Positions 13,339 to 19,595 of a stretch of DNA of 19,595 bases are shown piece by piece. Position 1 is the stretch's first letter, and every line of letters begins with the position of its first letter. The stretch comes from Clostridiales bacterium (GTDB lineage Bacteria; Bacillota_A; Clostridia; Oscillospirales; Oscillospiraceae). Location of the stretch: assembly GCA_022777455.1 (NCBI GenBank), contig JALFGI010000307.1, positions 1 through 19,595 on the forward strand, in the 5' to 3' direction. Under the pieces are notes generated by a model. It was not told where the DNA came from, searched no databases, and saw only the letters and a program-made list of their open reading frames with translations. A program made the position numbers and the translations under genes.

Positions 13339-15069
13339 TTATTCCTCCATAATAAATGTTTTGTGATATTGGAAGCCGGGGACATCGGCCTCGAAGCGGT
13401 TTTCACCCACCCGGACAAAACCCATTTTTTCGTACAGGTCCTTCACCATGGCGTTCTTGGGGGTGGGCAGGTATTCTCCGATGACGGTCCGGAAGCCGAG
13501 CTGAGCGGCAGTTTGCATGATTTTGTTGACAATGAATTCCTCCATGCCCCGCTTCAGCACCCGGCAGCTCATCAGCCACTGGCTGACAAAGAGACAGCCA
13601 TCCGCCTGCTTGTCCAAAATGACCACGCTGATCAGGCCGTGGTCACCGAATTTGTCCTTCAGCATGAAATACAGGCAGATGTGACCATCGTCCCGGGCGA
13701 TGGCCTCGACCTCCGCTTCCGTATAGCGCACCGTCCGCAGATTGAACTGGTTGGAGCGCTGGGTCAGCTGGGCGATGCGGGGATAGTGGAAGGAATCGAA
13801 GGGGGCGGCCACGGCCTTCATGTCCAGGCCCCTCAGATAATCGTCGTAAGACTGGAAAGAGGCTTCAAACACGGCCCGCTCCGCCTGCTCCCGATACTGC
13901 TGGGTGCGGCTCTGGTCATCGGCGGAATAGGAGGCGGTTTCAAAAAGGTTCAGGCTCCGCAGGTACTGCAGGTACATGGCCGGGTCCTCCGGCAGCTCCG
14001 GTACTGTGATCTCGGGGATCATGCTGCGCACCAGATTCCGCTCGAAGGGATTGTCGTCCAGGAATACCAGGCTGTCCATGCCGATATTCAGCGTCTTTTG
14101 AATGGTGCGGATGTTGCCGGCCTTGTCCTCCCAGTTGGCCACGAACATGGAGAAATCCTCCAGCCGCAGCACCATCTCCGGGTGCTTCAGGAAGGGCTCT
14201 TTGGCGGTTTCCTCGTTGTTCTTGCTGCATACCGCCAGAAGGATGCCCCGATTTTTCAGTTCCTTCAGCCAGGCTTGGAAATCGGAGAAGGCGTGTCCGG
14301 TGCCCAGCTCGCCGATCTGAATGCCGCCCAGACCGTCGTCACCGATGACGCCGCCCCAGAGGGTGTTGTCCAGGTCCAGAACCACGCACTTTTTCACGCT
14401 GCCCCGCAGGGCCTGTACCAGGTCCACCACATTTTTGGCCACGGTGGGAAGGGCCTCCAGGGAAATGGGCATTTTGGCAATGTAATAGAGCTTGGGATCG
14501 GAGAATCTCTCCCGGCCAAAGGATGCCTGAATGGCGTCCAGATCAATGAGATATCCGTTTTTAAATTCCTGACAGCCCTGCATCAGCAGGAAATTCAGCT
14601 TCCGCTGCTGGAACAGGAAGGAGTCCGGGGTCTTGCTGCCGTATTGACCGAAGCAGCCGTCGTCCATCAGGGGAAAATTGCACTGCAGGATGGTGGTGCG
14701 GGTATTGGCATTGATCTGCTCCCAGGCCCTGCGAATCCGGGCGTAGGTATCCTCCGCGAAGGCGGCCCGGCAGTGGAGCGGCGCAGCACAGAAGGCCTCG
14801 TAGAGCTTTTCGGTGCACATCTGGATTACCACGGCATTGGGGGCAAAGGCATAAAGCTCCGAGCCGGGGTCCATGACCTGGGCGTCGATCTGATTGTAGT
14901 CGGCGTCAAAAACGCAGATGCCCAGTCCGGCGTAAATGCCATAGCCCCGGATCGCGGTGGCCAGATGCTGGGTGGCGCAGTCGCCCATAACCGCCAGCTT
15001 GTATTGGGGAAGCAGAGCGCTGTCCTGCCTGGACATTTTCTTTAACTGCTGAAAGGTGATGTCTGTCAT
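13339..15069 (-). CDS. FkbH-like HAD-IIIC phosphatase/acyl-ACP loading enzyme with C-terminal GNAT domain
   Basis: A 576-residue three-part protein. The N-terminal part (about 20-215) resembles the SGNH-like region of FkbH proteins (KLAVMGDCATQHLA, with Cys31 where a GDS serine would stand). The HAD-IIIC domain (about 225-380) has motif I VVLDLDNTLWGG (D232, D234), AVCSKNNEETA (279-289) and motif IV VFLDDNPFERNLV (335-347). After the family signature QRSNQFNLRT (437-446) comes a GNAT-like domain ending in KDLYEKMGFVRVGENRF. FkbH enzymes take glycerate from 1,3-bisphosphoglycerate, dephosphorylate it and leave glyceryl on an ACP thiol (known for polyketide pathways). An ACP gene follows directly. 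The ATG at 15069 has GGGAGGAA 8 nt upstream. What the GNAT part does here is unknown. Confidence 0.92.
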   Translation of the reverse strand: MTDITFQQLKKMSRQDSALLPQYKLAVMGDCATQHLATAIRGYGIYAGLGICVFDADYNQIDAQVMDPGSELYAFAPNAVVIQMCTEKLYEAFCAAPLHCRAAFAEDTYARIRRAWEQINANTRTTILQCNFPLMDDGCFGQYGSKTPDSFLFQQRKLNFLLMQGCQEFKNGYLIDLDAIQASFGRERFSDPKLYYIAKMPISLEALPTVAKNVVDLVQALRGSVKKCVVLDLDNTLWGGVIGDDGLGGIQIGELGTGHAFSDFQAWLKELKNRGILLAVCSKNNEETAKEPFLKHPEMVLRLEDFSMFVANWEDKAGNIRTIQKTLNIGMDSLVFLDDNPFERNLVRSMIPEITVPELPEDPAMYLQYLRSLNLFETASYSADDQSRTQQYREQAERAVFEASFQSYDDYLRGLDMKAVAAPFDSFHYPRIAQLTQRSNQFNLRTVRYTEAEVEAIARDDGHICLYFMLKDKFGDHGLISVVILDKQADGCLFVSQWLMSCRVLKRGMEEFIVNKIMQTAAQLGFRTVIGEYLPTPKNAMVKDLYEKMGFVRVGENRFEADVPGFQYHKTFIMEE

Positions 15070-15152
15070 TTCGGTGGTTCCTCCCAGTCAATATCCTGAT
15101 GATACTGTTTTCGCCTGTTTATGGGGCATATCAATACGGCAAAATTTAATTC

Positions 15153-15181
15153 ATTATACCAGATACCCCGGAAATTTGCAA
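15153..15181 (-). promoter_or_regulatory. Promoter of the fkbH-like/ACP/MBOAT operon
   Basis: Minus-strand TTGCAA (15181-15176) and a perfect TATAAT (15158-15153) are 17 nt apart. The leader to the ATG is about 75 nt and shows no obvious riboswitch. Confidence 0.85.
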
Positions 15182-15256
15182 GCGCAGGCAACGGTTTTTG
15201 CTGTGGAACGACAGAAATACTCCCATACCCGGGCGAACAAACACCTTTGCCGCGAT

Positions 15257-15290
15257 AAAAAACCAGGCTCTGATGTGATTCAGAGCCTGG
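15257..15290 (-). terminator. Terminator for the DUF4358 gene transcript
   Basis: Minus-strand CCAGGCTCTGA (15290-15280) pairs with TCAGAGCCTGG (15273-15263) around a 6-nt loop, followed by TTTTTT (15262-15257). It lies 150 nt beyond the lipoprotein stop, with the palindromic repeat 15312-15418 in between. Confidence 0.9.
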
Positions 15291-15311
15291 CCAGACTGTC
15301 AAAAAGGCATC

Positions 15312-15418
15312 CGTAGGGGCCTATGCCCACATCGGCCCTTTGCAAAATGTTATGAATTTGCTGAAAAACTGCACAATACGGCGACTCTCACTGGGGGATG
15401 TGGGCATCGCCCCCTACG
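15312..15418 (+). repeat. Short palindromic element with CGTAGGGGC ends
   Basis: CGTAGGGGC (15312-15320) faces GCCCCCTACG (15409-15418), and inside it GCCCACATC (15325-15333) faces GATGTGGGC (15397-15405). The roughly 60-bp centre is non-coding and A/T-richer. Its TGTAGGGG/CGTAGGGG ends resemble those of the element at 19113-19275. It lies between the lipoprotein gene and its terminator. Confidence 0.75.
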
Positions 15419-15438
15419 ATTCCGCTTCTCCGGAATCC

Positions 15439-15903
15439 TTACTTGAAAGCAGCCTCAAAGCCGGCTTTCATTGTGTCCACATCGGGAGAGATCATCAGCG
15501 CCAGATAACGGCCGTTGGTCAGCACCTGGGCCTTCTGCACGATCAGGTATTGATCCGGGGCATAGGATTCTGTTTCGTCCAGCTTGGACTGGATGCGGGC
15601 ATCTGCCAGCTTGGTCAGATTCTCCATTGCGGCATCGTCTTTTGCTTCAATCAGCCAAACCTCGTCTGCACGAAGGCCTTCGGCGCAGATTGCAACCTTG
15701 TACTGTGCGCAGTCCTCTGCCTGAATTCCCAGGAAATTCAGCAGCGTCTGTTCATCCGGGAAAAACATTTCCGGCAGGTACTGCTGATAGCTTTCGTACA
15801 AAGCTGCCACATCCACGGATGCAGCCTGCTGTTCCTGCTTGCCGCAAGCGGCCAGCGTCAGCATCAGACAGATTGAAGTGATTACACAGATTACCTTTTT
15901 CAT
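15439..15903 (-). CDS. DUF4358 lipoprotein
   Basis: A 154-residue predicted lipoprotein. The signal MKKVICVITSICLMLTLAAC ends in an LAAC-type lipobox with the modifiable cysteine at 20, followed by a short Gln-rich linker (GKQEQQAAS). The rest (about 28-154) looks like DUF4358, a small extracytoplasmic domain of unknown function found in clostridia; VWLIEAKDDAAM and YLIVQKAQVLTNGRYLALMISPD are the recognisable parts. The start ATG overlaps the stop of the upstream Big2-SGNH gene (ATGA), with GGAGGAAG inside that gene, so the two are translationally coupled and probably work together at the cell surface. Function otherwise unknown. Confidence 0.85.
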   Translation of the reverse strand: MKKVICVITSICLMLTLAACGKQEQQAASVDVAALYESYQQYLPEMFFPDEQTLLNFLGIQAEDCAQYKVAICAEGLRADEVWLIEAKDDAAMENLTKLADARIQSKLDETESYAPDQYLIVQKAQVLTNGRYLALMISPDVDTMKAGFEAAFK

Positions 15904-16961
15904 TTCAAACTTCCTCCTTCACTTTCAAATTGGGCATAAAAACGCAGGAGCTTGACCCAGACAAGGTTTCCTTCGTTATTGATGTGGAATTCGTCTTTAC
16001 AGTAGATTTCGGGCATTCTTCCATAATGATCCTGAATGTAGTAGCCCAAATCCAGGTATCCATGGCCTCTTTGCGCCGTAAGCTGTTTGATCTTGGGGGT
16101 GGCTTCTTCCCATCTTGTATTAAACTTTGTAGGTTTCGTCTCTGTAGTAAAGCTGGGAATGTTGGAGACAATAACAATTTCTTTATCGGACGCATTTTCC
16201 GCGATGATGTCGAACAGCTTTTCCCAGTTTTCCATCAGCAAAAGCGAGTGTGTGTCAGCCTGATAATCCAGACAGCCGATCATGATATAGATCCGGGATG
16301 CATCCACTTCGGCGAGGATGTTCTCAATGTTAATCTCGTATCCGCCGTAATACAGATTCTTGAAATGTGCAACCAGGCCGTAAAGGCTAATGCCGTGCCT
16401 GGTAATAAAGGAGATCTGACCGAGCTGGTCATTCAGACTTTCATACTGCCATAGGAAGTACGCAATGGAATCGCCGATTATGACGGAATCATCGAAATAG
16501 GTGCAGGGCTCGTCCAGGTCGACTTCAGGGGGAAGCCGCTTGGGCGAGCTGAGAATTTCCGGTGCCAGTTGTTCCAGCTCCTCCTGTGTCCGGGCAAGGC
16601 AGCCTGCCTTGCAGCTTATCTGCCGGTCATCGTATGTTGCCCAAATGGTGGTGGTTCCTACGCCCTTGGCCGTCAGCACGCCGTCTTCCACAGAGACAAT
16701 CCCGGGGTCTTCACTCTCCCAGGAAACCAATTCCCGGGGAACCAAACCCAGGTAGATGTCGTCACTTTCCCCCACAAGGGAAAAAGTGATGGAGGAAACC
16801 TTCAAATACAGGTTACCCTCCACAATCGGTGCTGCCTGAGATGTGGTTTCGGCAGCAGCGCCATCGTCGGGGTCTTCCGCCTGTACCGCAGGCACTGCCC
16901 AGCAAGCTGCCATGCTCACCGTCAATGCGAAGGCCAGTATCAGGGATTTCAATCTTTTCAT
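15900..16961 (-). CDS. Secreted Big2-SGNH hydrolase-like protein, paralogue B
   Basis: A 353-residue exported protein closely related to the product of 10358-11401. It has a signal peptide (1 to about 28, probable cut after VQA), a short Asp/Ala/Thr-rich linker, a Big2 domain (about 49-122) and an SGNH-like domain (about 158-350). Block I is IGDSIAYF (S165), the oxyanion Gly block TRHGISLYG, and the final block DEFHIN (D323, H326). Block III reads IGCLDYQ, so the Asn expected after Gly229 is replaced by Leu231. Long runs such as KRLPPEVDL, EPCTYFD and GRMPEIY are shared with paralogue A. The ATG at 16961 has AAGAAGGA ahead; an in-frame ATG at 17006 would precede the signal peptide with charged residues. 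It is coupled to the DUF4358 gene. No convincing promoter was found. Confidence 0.85.
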   Translation of the reverse strand: MKRLKSLILAFALTVSMAACWAVPAVQAEDPDDGAAAETTSQAAPIVEGNLYLKVSSITFSLVGESDDIYLGLVPRELVSWESEDPGIVSVEDGVLTAKGVGTTTIWATYDDRQISCKAGCLARTQEELEQLAPEILSSPKRLPPEVDLDEPCTYFDDSVIIGDSIAYFLWQYESLNDQLGQISFITRHGISLYGLVAHFKNLYYGGYEINIENILAEVDASRIYIMIGCLDYQADTHSLLLMENWEKLFDIIAENASDKEIVIVSNIPSFTTETKPTKFNTRWEEATPKIKQLTAQRGHGYLDLGYYIQDHYGRMPEIYCKDEFHINNEGNLVWVKLLRFYAQFESEGGSLK

Positions 16962-17402
16962 AGAGCGTTCCTTCTTTCCGGCGGCAGAGCGACAATTTTC
17001 AAACAATGCAAACCGGATACAACAACCGGTTTATCGTTCATTTCGGGAATCAAACTGCGTTCCGAATGGTGCGCAGAAGGAGTAAGAAAACCAGACGAAT
17101 GATACCGATATGCGCAGTCTCTTGACAGCAGCGTGCCTGCTGCGTTGAAAGCTGTTACCCAATGCTACCACATCTATTCAGATAAGTCAACCGATTCAAA
17201 GCCTTTATTTCCCATTTTGTGACCCGTTGTGGAGTGATCCTGGGATAGCCAGCCCTGTATCTGCTGATAAAGTGATCACATCTTCCGCGCCTGTGGGCGC
17301 GGCCCGCCGGTGAATTTTTTGAATAAATGCAGTTTCGGGAAATCAAAGGCGGTGTCCGGGGGTTATTTCACAGAGGGACGGGAATTTTCCGCTTGGGGGT
17401 GT
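16962..17402. other. 441-bp gap without a recognisable gene
   Basis: This stretch between the Big2-SGNH gene B and the NUDIX gene holds a small hairpin AACCGG/CCGGTT (about 17013-17033) and a GC-rich hairpin CCGCGCC-TGTG-GGCGCGG (17285-17302). A 63-codon minus-strand frame (17155-17346) has no ribosome site or similarity I recognise. The upstream half must contain the promoter of gene B, but no clear -35/-10 pair is visible. It might be a degraded mobile element. Confidence 0.5.
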
Positions 17403-17978
17403 TCACACATTTCCGATTTCTTTCAGGCGTACTTTCTCCATCAGCTTGGAATAAATCCGCTGACAGAACCAGGGTTCGGTGGATTTTTGCAGCACCTGGT
17501 CCCTGTGGAACCATGCCACGGCTTTGTTTTCGTCTGGCTTGGGCCGCACCGGTGCGTTGGGGTCGGCCTCGAACAGGTAGGTCACGTTCAGGTGCAGATG
17601 GGAGGATACATACTTCCCCCGCTTTTCGTGGCCGTCCACGGTGAGCACCTCCAGGGAGAAAATGCCGCTTCCCAGAGGTTTCAGGGCTGTCAGTCCGCTT
17701 TCCTCCCGCACTTCCTTCTCCGCCACGGCCTGCAAATCCGTCATGCCGTCGGCGTGGCCCCCCAGCCAGGCCCAGGAATCGTAGAGGGAATGGTAGGCCA
17801 TCAGCACCTTTTCCCGGTCCGGGCTCACCACCCAGGCGGAGGCGGTAAGGTGGGCTGCATTGCAGCGGCGGGAATAGATGTCAATGCCGCTGTCCAGCCA
17901 GGTCAAAAGCTCCTGCTTGTCCCGCTCTTCCTGCTCGTTCCAGGGAAGATAAGAGAGAATCTGATCACGCAGTGTCAT
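17403..17978 (-). CDS. NUDIX hydrolase with a variant Nudix box
   Basis: A 191-residue NUDIX-fold protein, a family that hydrolyses nucleoside diphosphates linked to other groups with Mg2+. The Nudix box lies in GGHADGMTDLQAVAEKEVREESGL (about 73-96): the spacing G-x5-x-x7-x-E-V-x-E-E-x-G is exact and the metal-binding Glu residues of EVREES are present, but the first Glu is Thr and the usual Arg is Lys. An N-terminal extension of about 45 residues (ILSYLPWNEQEERDKQELLTWLD) precedes the fold. The ATG at 17978 overlaps the stop of the DUF896 gene (ATGA) with GGTGGAG upstream, so it is translationally coupled as the last gene of the ylmH operon. Substrate unknown. Confidence 0.9.
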   Translation of the reverse strand: MTLRDQILSYLPWNEQEERDKQELLTWLDSGIDIYSRRCNAAHLTASAWVVSPDREKVLMAYHSLYDSWAWLGGHADGMTDLQAVAEKEVREESGLTALKPLGSGIFSLEVLTVDGHEKRGKYVSSHLHLNVTYLFEADPNAPVRPKPDENKAVAWFHRDQVLQKSTEPWFCQRIYSKLMEKVRLKEIGNV

Positions 17979-18181
17979 TTCTTTTTCTCCACCTTTTCTT
18001 TGGTTCCGTCGGGGCGGAGAATGTAGGTGTTTTCCAGCTGGCCCACCAGGTTGGCTTTCACGGAGTCAATGTAGATTCTTCTCAGCTTGTCCCGCTCTGC
18101 CAGCTCTTCCGGGGTCAGGGGGCCTTCCTTGGCCTTGTGGGCAAGCTCGTTGATCCGGGAGATGACTTCATTCATATTCAT
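17975..18181 (-). CDS. DUF896 (YnzC-like) small protein
   Basis: A 68-residue protein of the DUF896 family typified by B. subtilis YnzC. It has the family pattern of two antiparallel helices (VISRINELAHKAKEGPLTPEE, then LAERDKLRRIYIDSVKANL) followed by a charged tail with ILRPDGTKEKVEKKK. The ATG at 18181 is preferred over those at 18199 and 18175: it has GAGGGA 6 nt upstream and gives a family-like start. It begins 10 nt after the ylmH stop and its own stop overlaps the NUDIX start, so all three form one operon. Function is not established; members are small cytoplasmic proteins, one linked to SOS-era loci in bacilli. Confidence 0.9.
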   Translation of the reverse strand: MNMNEVISRINELAHKAKEGPLTPEELAERDKLRRIYIDSVKANLVGQLENTYILRPDGTKEKVEKKK

Positions 18182-18191
18182 ATTGTATCCC

Positions 18192-18977
18192 TCACACATA
18201 TCGATGGAGCACCACGCTGATCCGGTCCTTTTTGGTGGTGCCGTTTATTTTTGCCAATTTGATTTTGCCCAGGCCGCGGACGGAGATTTTTGCTCCCTCG
18301 GTTACCTGTTTATCCGGCTTCTCACAGGGCAGACCGTCGATGGCTGCCTTTCCGGCGGAGATATACTGGGCTGCCAGGCTCCTGCCGATGCGAAAGCCCG
18401 AGGAAATCACGCTGTCCAGTCGTAAAGATGCCAGGGTATCCTTGATCTCCTTCACCTCGGGCTCCGACACCTGTACCTGACCCAGGCTGACGGCTTCCAG
18501 ATGCACATGGGTCCGGCCTGCGCCGGTGAAACTGGAGAGCAGGTAGGGGGCCACCTGGGCGGTGACGAAAAGGAAGCAGCTTCCCTGGCCCACGCAGATG
18601 TCGCCGATGCTCTCCCGGCCCAGGCCGGCACCAATCAGTGCACCCAGGAAATCCCGGTGGGTGGGGGTGTCTGCCTGAAAGAAACTTGCCCGCAGACATA
18701 CAATGGGACTGTCCGGCCCGGTGAGCTCGCTTTCGTCCAGATAGTCCGGCAGGTACACCAGCATTTTCCGCTCCGCGTCGGCATAGCCGCCGAATTCGTA
18801 AAGCCCTTCCGGCTGACCAAACAGATACCGGGCCAGCTCCAGCTCCCGGGGGGAGAGGAAGCAGGTGGCGGCAGCGACGTTTTTCCGCATTCCGGCATCG
18901 ATCTTGTCCCAGAGCTTTGCCAGCAGCAGCTTATCCTCGGCTGTTTTTGCGATTTTTTCAATGTTACCTCGGTTCAT
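18192..18977 (-). CDS. ylmH: YlmH-type S4-domain RNA-binding protein
   Basis: A 261-residue protein of the YlmH family. The N-terminal part (about 35-170) has LSPRELELARYLFG, the GGYADAERKMLVYLPDYL stretch and HRDFLGALIGAGLGRESIGDI, all characteristic. The C-terminal S4 RNA-binding domain (about 190-245) has LRLDSVISSGFRIGRSLAAQ and ISAGKAAIDG. YlmH binds the ribosome and is linked to rescue of stalled translation and, through the ylm cluster, to cell division (family knowledge). The usual sepF/ylmG/divIVA neighbours are absent here. The ATG at 18977 is chosen because it lies just after a TATACT box; an in-frame ATG at 19070 is upstream of that promoter. The ribosome site is weak (GGTGA). Confidence 0.88.
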   Translation of the reverse strand: MNRGNIEKIAKTAEDKLLLAKLWDKIDAGMRKNVAAATCFLSPRELELARYLFGQPEGLYEFGGYADAERKMLVYLPDYLDESELTGPDSPIVCLRASFFQADTPTHRDFLGALIGAGLGRESIGDICVGQGSCFLFVTAQVAPYLLSSFTGAGRTHVHLEAVSLGQVQVSEPEVKEIKDTLASLRLDSVISSGFRIGRSLAAQYISAGKAAIDGLPCEKPDKQVTEGAKISVRGLGKIKLAKINGTTKKDRISVVLHRYV

Positions 18978-18993
18978 GTAATCACCAAAGGAC

Positions 18994-19002
18994 AGTATAA
19001 CA
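18994..19002 (-). promoter_or_regulatory. Extended -10 promoter of the ylmH operon
   Basis: Minus-strand TGTTATACT is an extended -10 element (TGn-TATACT). No good -35 lies 17 nt upstream. It would give a leader of only about 10 nt. Confidence 0.5.
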
Positions 19003-19112
19003 CATCTTTGCCCGGCAGGGAAGAAGTTTTTCTTGTGCGGCTGAGAAATCTGGGGTATAATGGAGTTCAATTGGGAGTGCGATAAATGGTTGTTTGGCGG
19101 GCTGGATCACCG

Positions 19113-19275
19113 CCCAGCCCACTGTAGGGGCGGCTCGTAGCCGCCCGCAACGTAACGGGACTGTGTGTTCAGTCGAACGGGATCACATCCGACGCCCTGC
19201 GAATTCGCCCAGCCCGATTTGTCGCAATACGGTTTACCGCGCGGGAGGCTAAGAGCCTCCCCTACACTGGCTGGG
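19113..19275 (+). repeat. MITE-like palindromic element with TGTAGGGG ends
   Basis: The left end CCCACTGTAGGGGCGGCTC (about 19118-19135) is inverted at the right end as GAGCCTCCCCTACACTGG (19253-19270). Inside the left end GGGGCGGCTCGTAGCCGCCC forms its own hairpin (19127-19146), as does GGGAGGCT/AGCCTCCC at the right. No coding frame. It fills much of the 462-bp gap between ylmH and the divergent flavoprotein gene. Confidence 0.8.
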
Positions 19276-19284
19276 CAATTGTTT

Positions 19285-19315
19285 CAGCCCGGTACGCAAA
19301 AACGTTACCGGGCTG
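19285..19315 (+). other. Hairpin upstream of the flavoprotein gene
   Basis: CAGCCCGGTA (19285-19294) pairs with TACCGGGCTG (19306-19315) around an A-rich loop. There is no following T run, so its role is unclear. The remaining DNA to 19439 shows only a weak A/T-rich -10-like TATAAA at 19421-19426. Confidence 0.5.
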
Positions 19316-19439
19316 TGCCCAGGAGTCCCGGATGACACACAGGTCCGGTGCGCAAGTGGGGGGAAGCGCCCTGCGCTTCAAATTACATTTGCTACATACC
19401 GGGAAAGCCGGTGTACACATTATAAATGAGGGAAAACAT

Positions 19440-19595
19440 ATGGTAATCGCAATTATTGGCGGCGGGGCTTCCGGCATGGCGGCGGCGCTGGCGGCGGCGG
19501 AAAATCCGCGAAACCAGGTGGTGCTGCTGGAGCGTCAGGCACGCCTGGGCCGCAAGCTCCAGGCTACAGGCAACGGCCGCTGCAATCTAACCAAT
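19440..19595 (+). CDS. YhiN/HI0933-type FAD-binding flavoprotein, 5' part
   Basis: The first 52 codons of a two-dinucleotide-binding-domain flavoprotein, cut by the window end. The N-terminus is a classic FAD-binding Rossmann motif, VIAIIGGGASGMAAALAAAE (GxGxxG), followed by VVLLERQARLGRKLQATGNG and RCNLTN, the signature of the YhiN/HI0933/BaiN family (full length about 400 residues). Members are predicted NAD(P)/FAD-dependent oxidoreductases; relatives have been linked to bile-acid reduction in gut clostridia, but the assignment at this level is only to family. The ATG at 19440 has GAGGG (19428-19432) 7 nt upstream. It is divergent from ylmH. Confidence 0.9.
   Translation, partial: MVIAIIGGGASGMAAALAAAENPRNQVVLLERQARLGRKLQATGNGRCNLTN

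Noticed and set aside
13051..15045. A 664-codon open frame on the plus strand
   Set aside because: It is antisense to the FkbH-like gene, which has clear motifs, a promoter and a ribosome site. The plus frame is low-complexity His/Gly/Gln-rich, as expected of a GC-rich shadow frame.
17155..17346. A 63-codon minus-strand frame
   Set aside because: No ribosome site and no similarity that I recognise; left as part of an unexplained gap.
1..19595. CRISPR arrays, tRNA or rRNA genes, phage genes
   Set aside because: No regularly spaced direct repeats, no cloverleaf or conserved rRNA strings and no phage structural or integrase genes were seen on either strand.

Overview
The window reads as chromosomal DNA of a GC-rich gut-type clostridium, most likely Oscillospiraceae/Ruminococcaceae (inference). 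The support is strong AGGAGG-type ribosome sites, sigma-A promoters with TATAAT-like -10 boxes, Firmicutes genes such as ylmH and a YnzC-like DUF896 gene, and several short palindromic repeat elements of the kind scattered through those genomes. No rRNA, tRNA or CRISPR array was seen.

Layout. 1-1435: the 3' three-quarters of typA with a perfect terminator, followed immediately by what looks like the broken 5' end of a group IIC intron (1440-1531). 1532-2716 (-): a YqhD/BDH-like iron-type alcohol dehydrogenase. 3006-4112 (+): a stand-alone PTS EIIC-like membrane protein. 4301-4758 (-): the decayed C-terminal part of an IS1182-type transposase, abutting tcdA (4755-5468, -). 5576-5732: a palindromic MITE-like repeat, with a second copy at 8994-9122. 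5875-7274 (+): an NfeD/SPFH membrane operon behind a near-consensus promoter whose -10 overlaps a 17-bp palindrome. 7487-8836 (-): a MATE exporter.

9200-16961 (-) is the most interesting part, a cell-envelope locus. In transcription order it holds a Big2-SGNH protein (15900-16961) translationally coupled to a DUF4358 lipoprotein (15439-15903); an operon of an FkbH-like HAD/GNAT enzyme, a stand-alone acyl carrier protein and an MBOAT O-acyltransferase (15069 to 11547); a second Big2-SGNH paralogue (10358-11401); and a DHHW protein (9200-10279). FkbH enzymes are known to load glyceryl groups from 1,3-bisphosphoglycerate onto a carrier protein, and MBOAT proteins move acyl groups across the membrane onto surface polymers. 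Together the set suggests a carrier-protein-driven surface O-acylation pathway, perhaps O-glycerylation, by analogy with Dlt/AlgIJX logic. This is an inference. The two SGNH paralogues flank the biosynthetic operon and each seems to lack a different catalytic residue.

17403-18977 (-): a compact operon ylmH - DUF896 - NUDIX. 19113-19275: another palindromic element. 19440 to the end (+): the start of a YhiN/HI0933-type flavoprotein, cut by the window edge.
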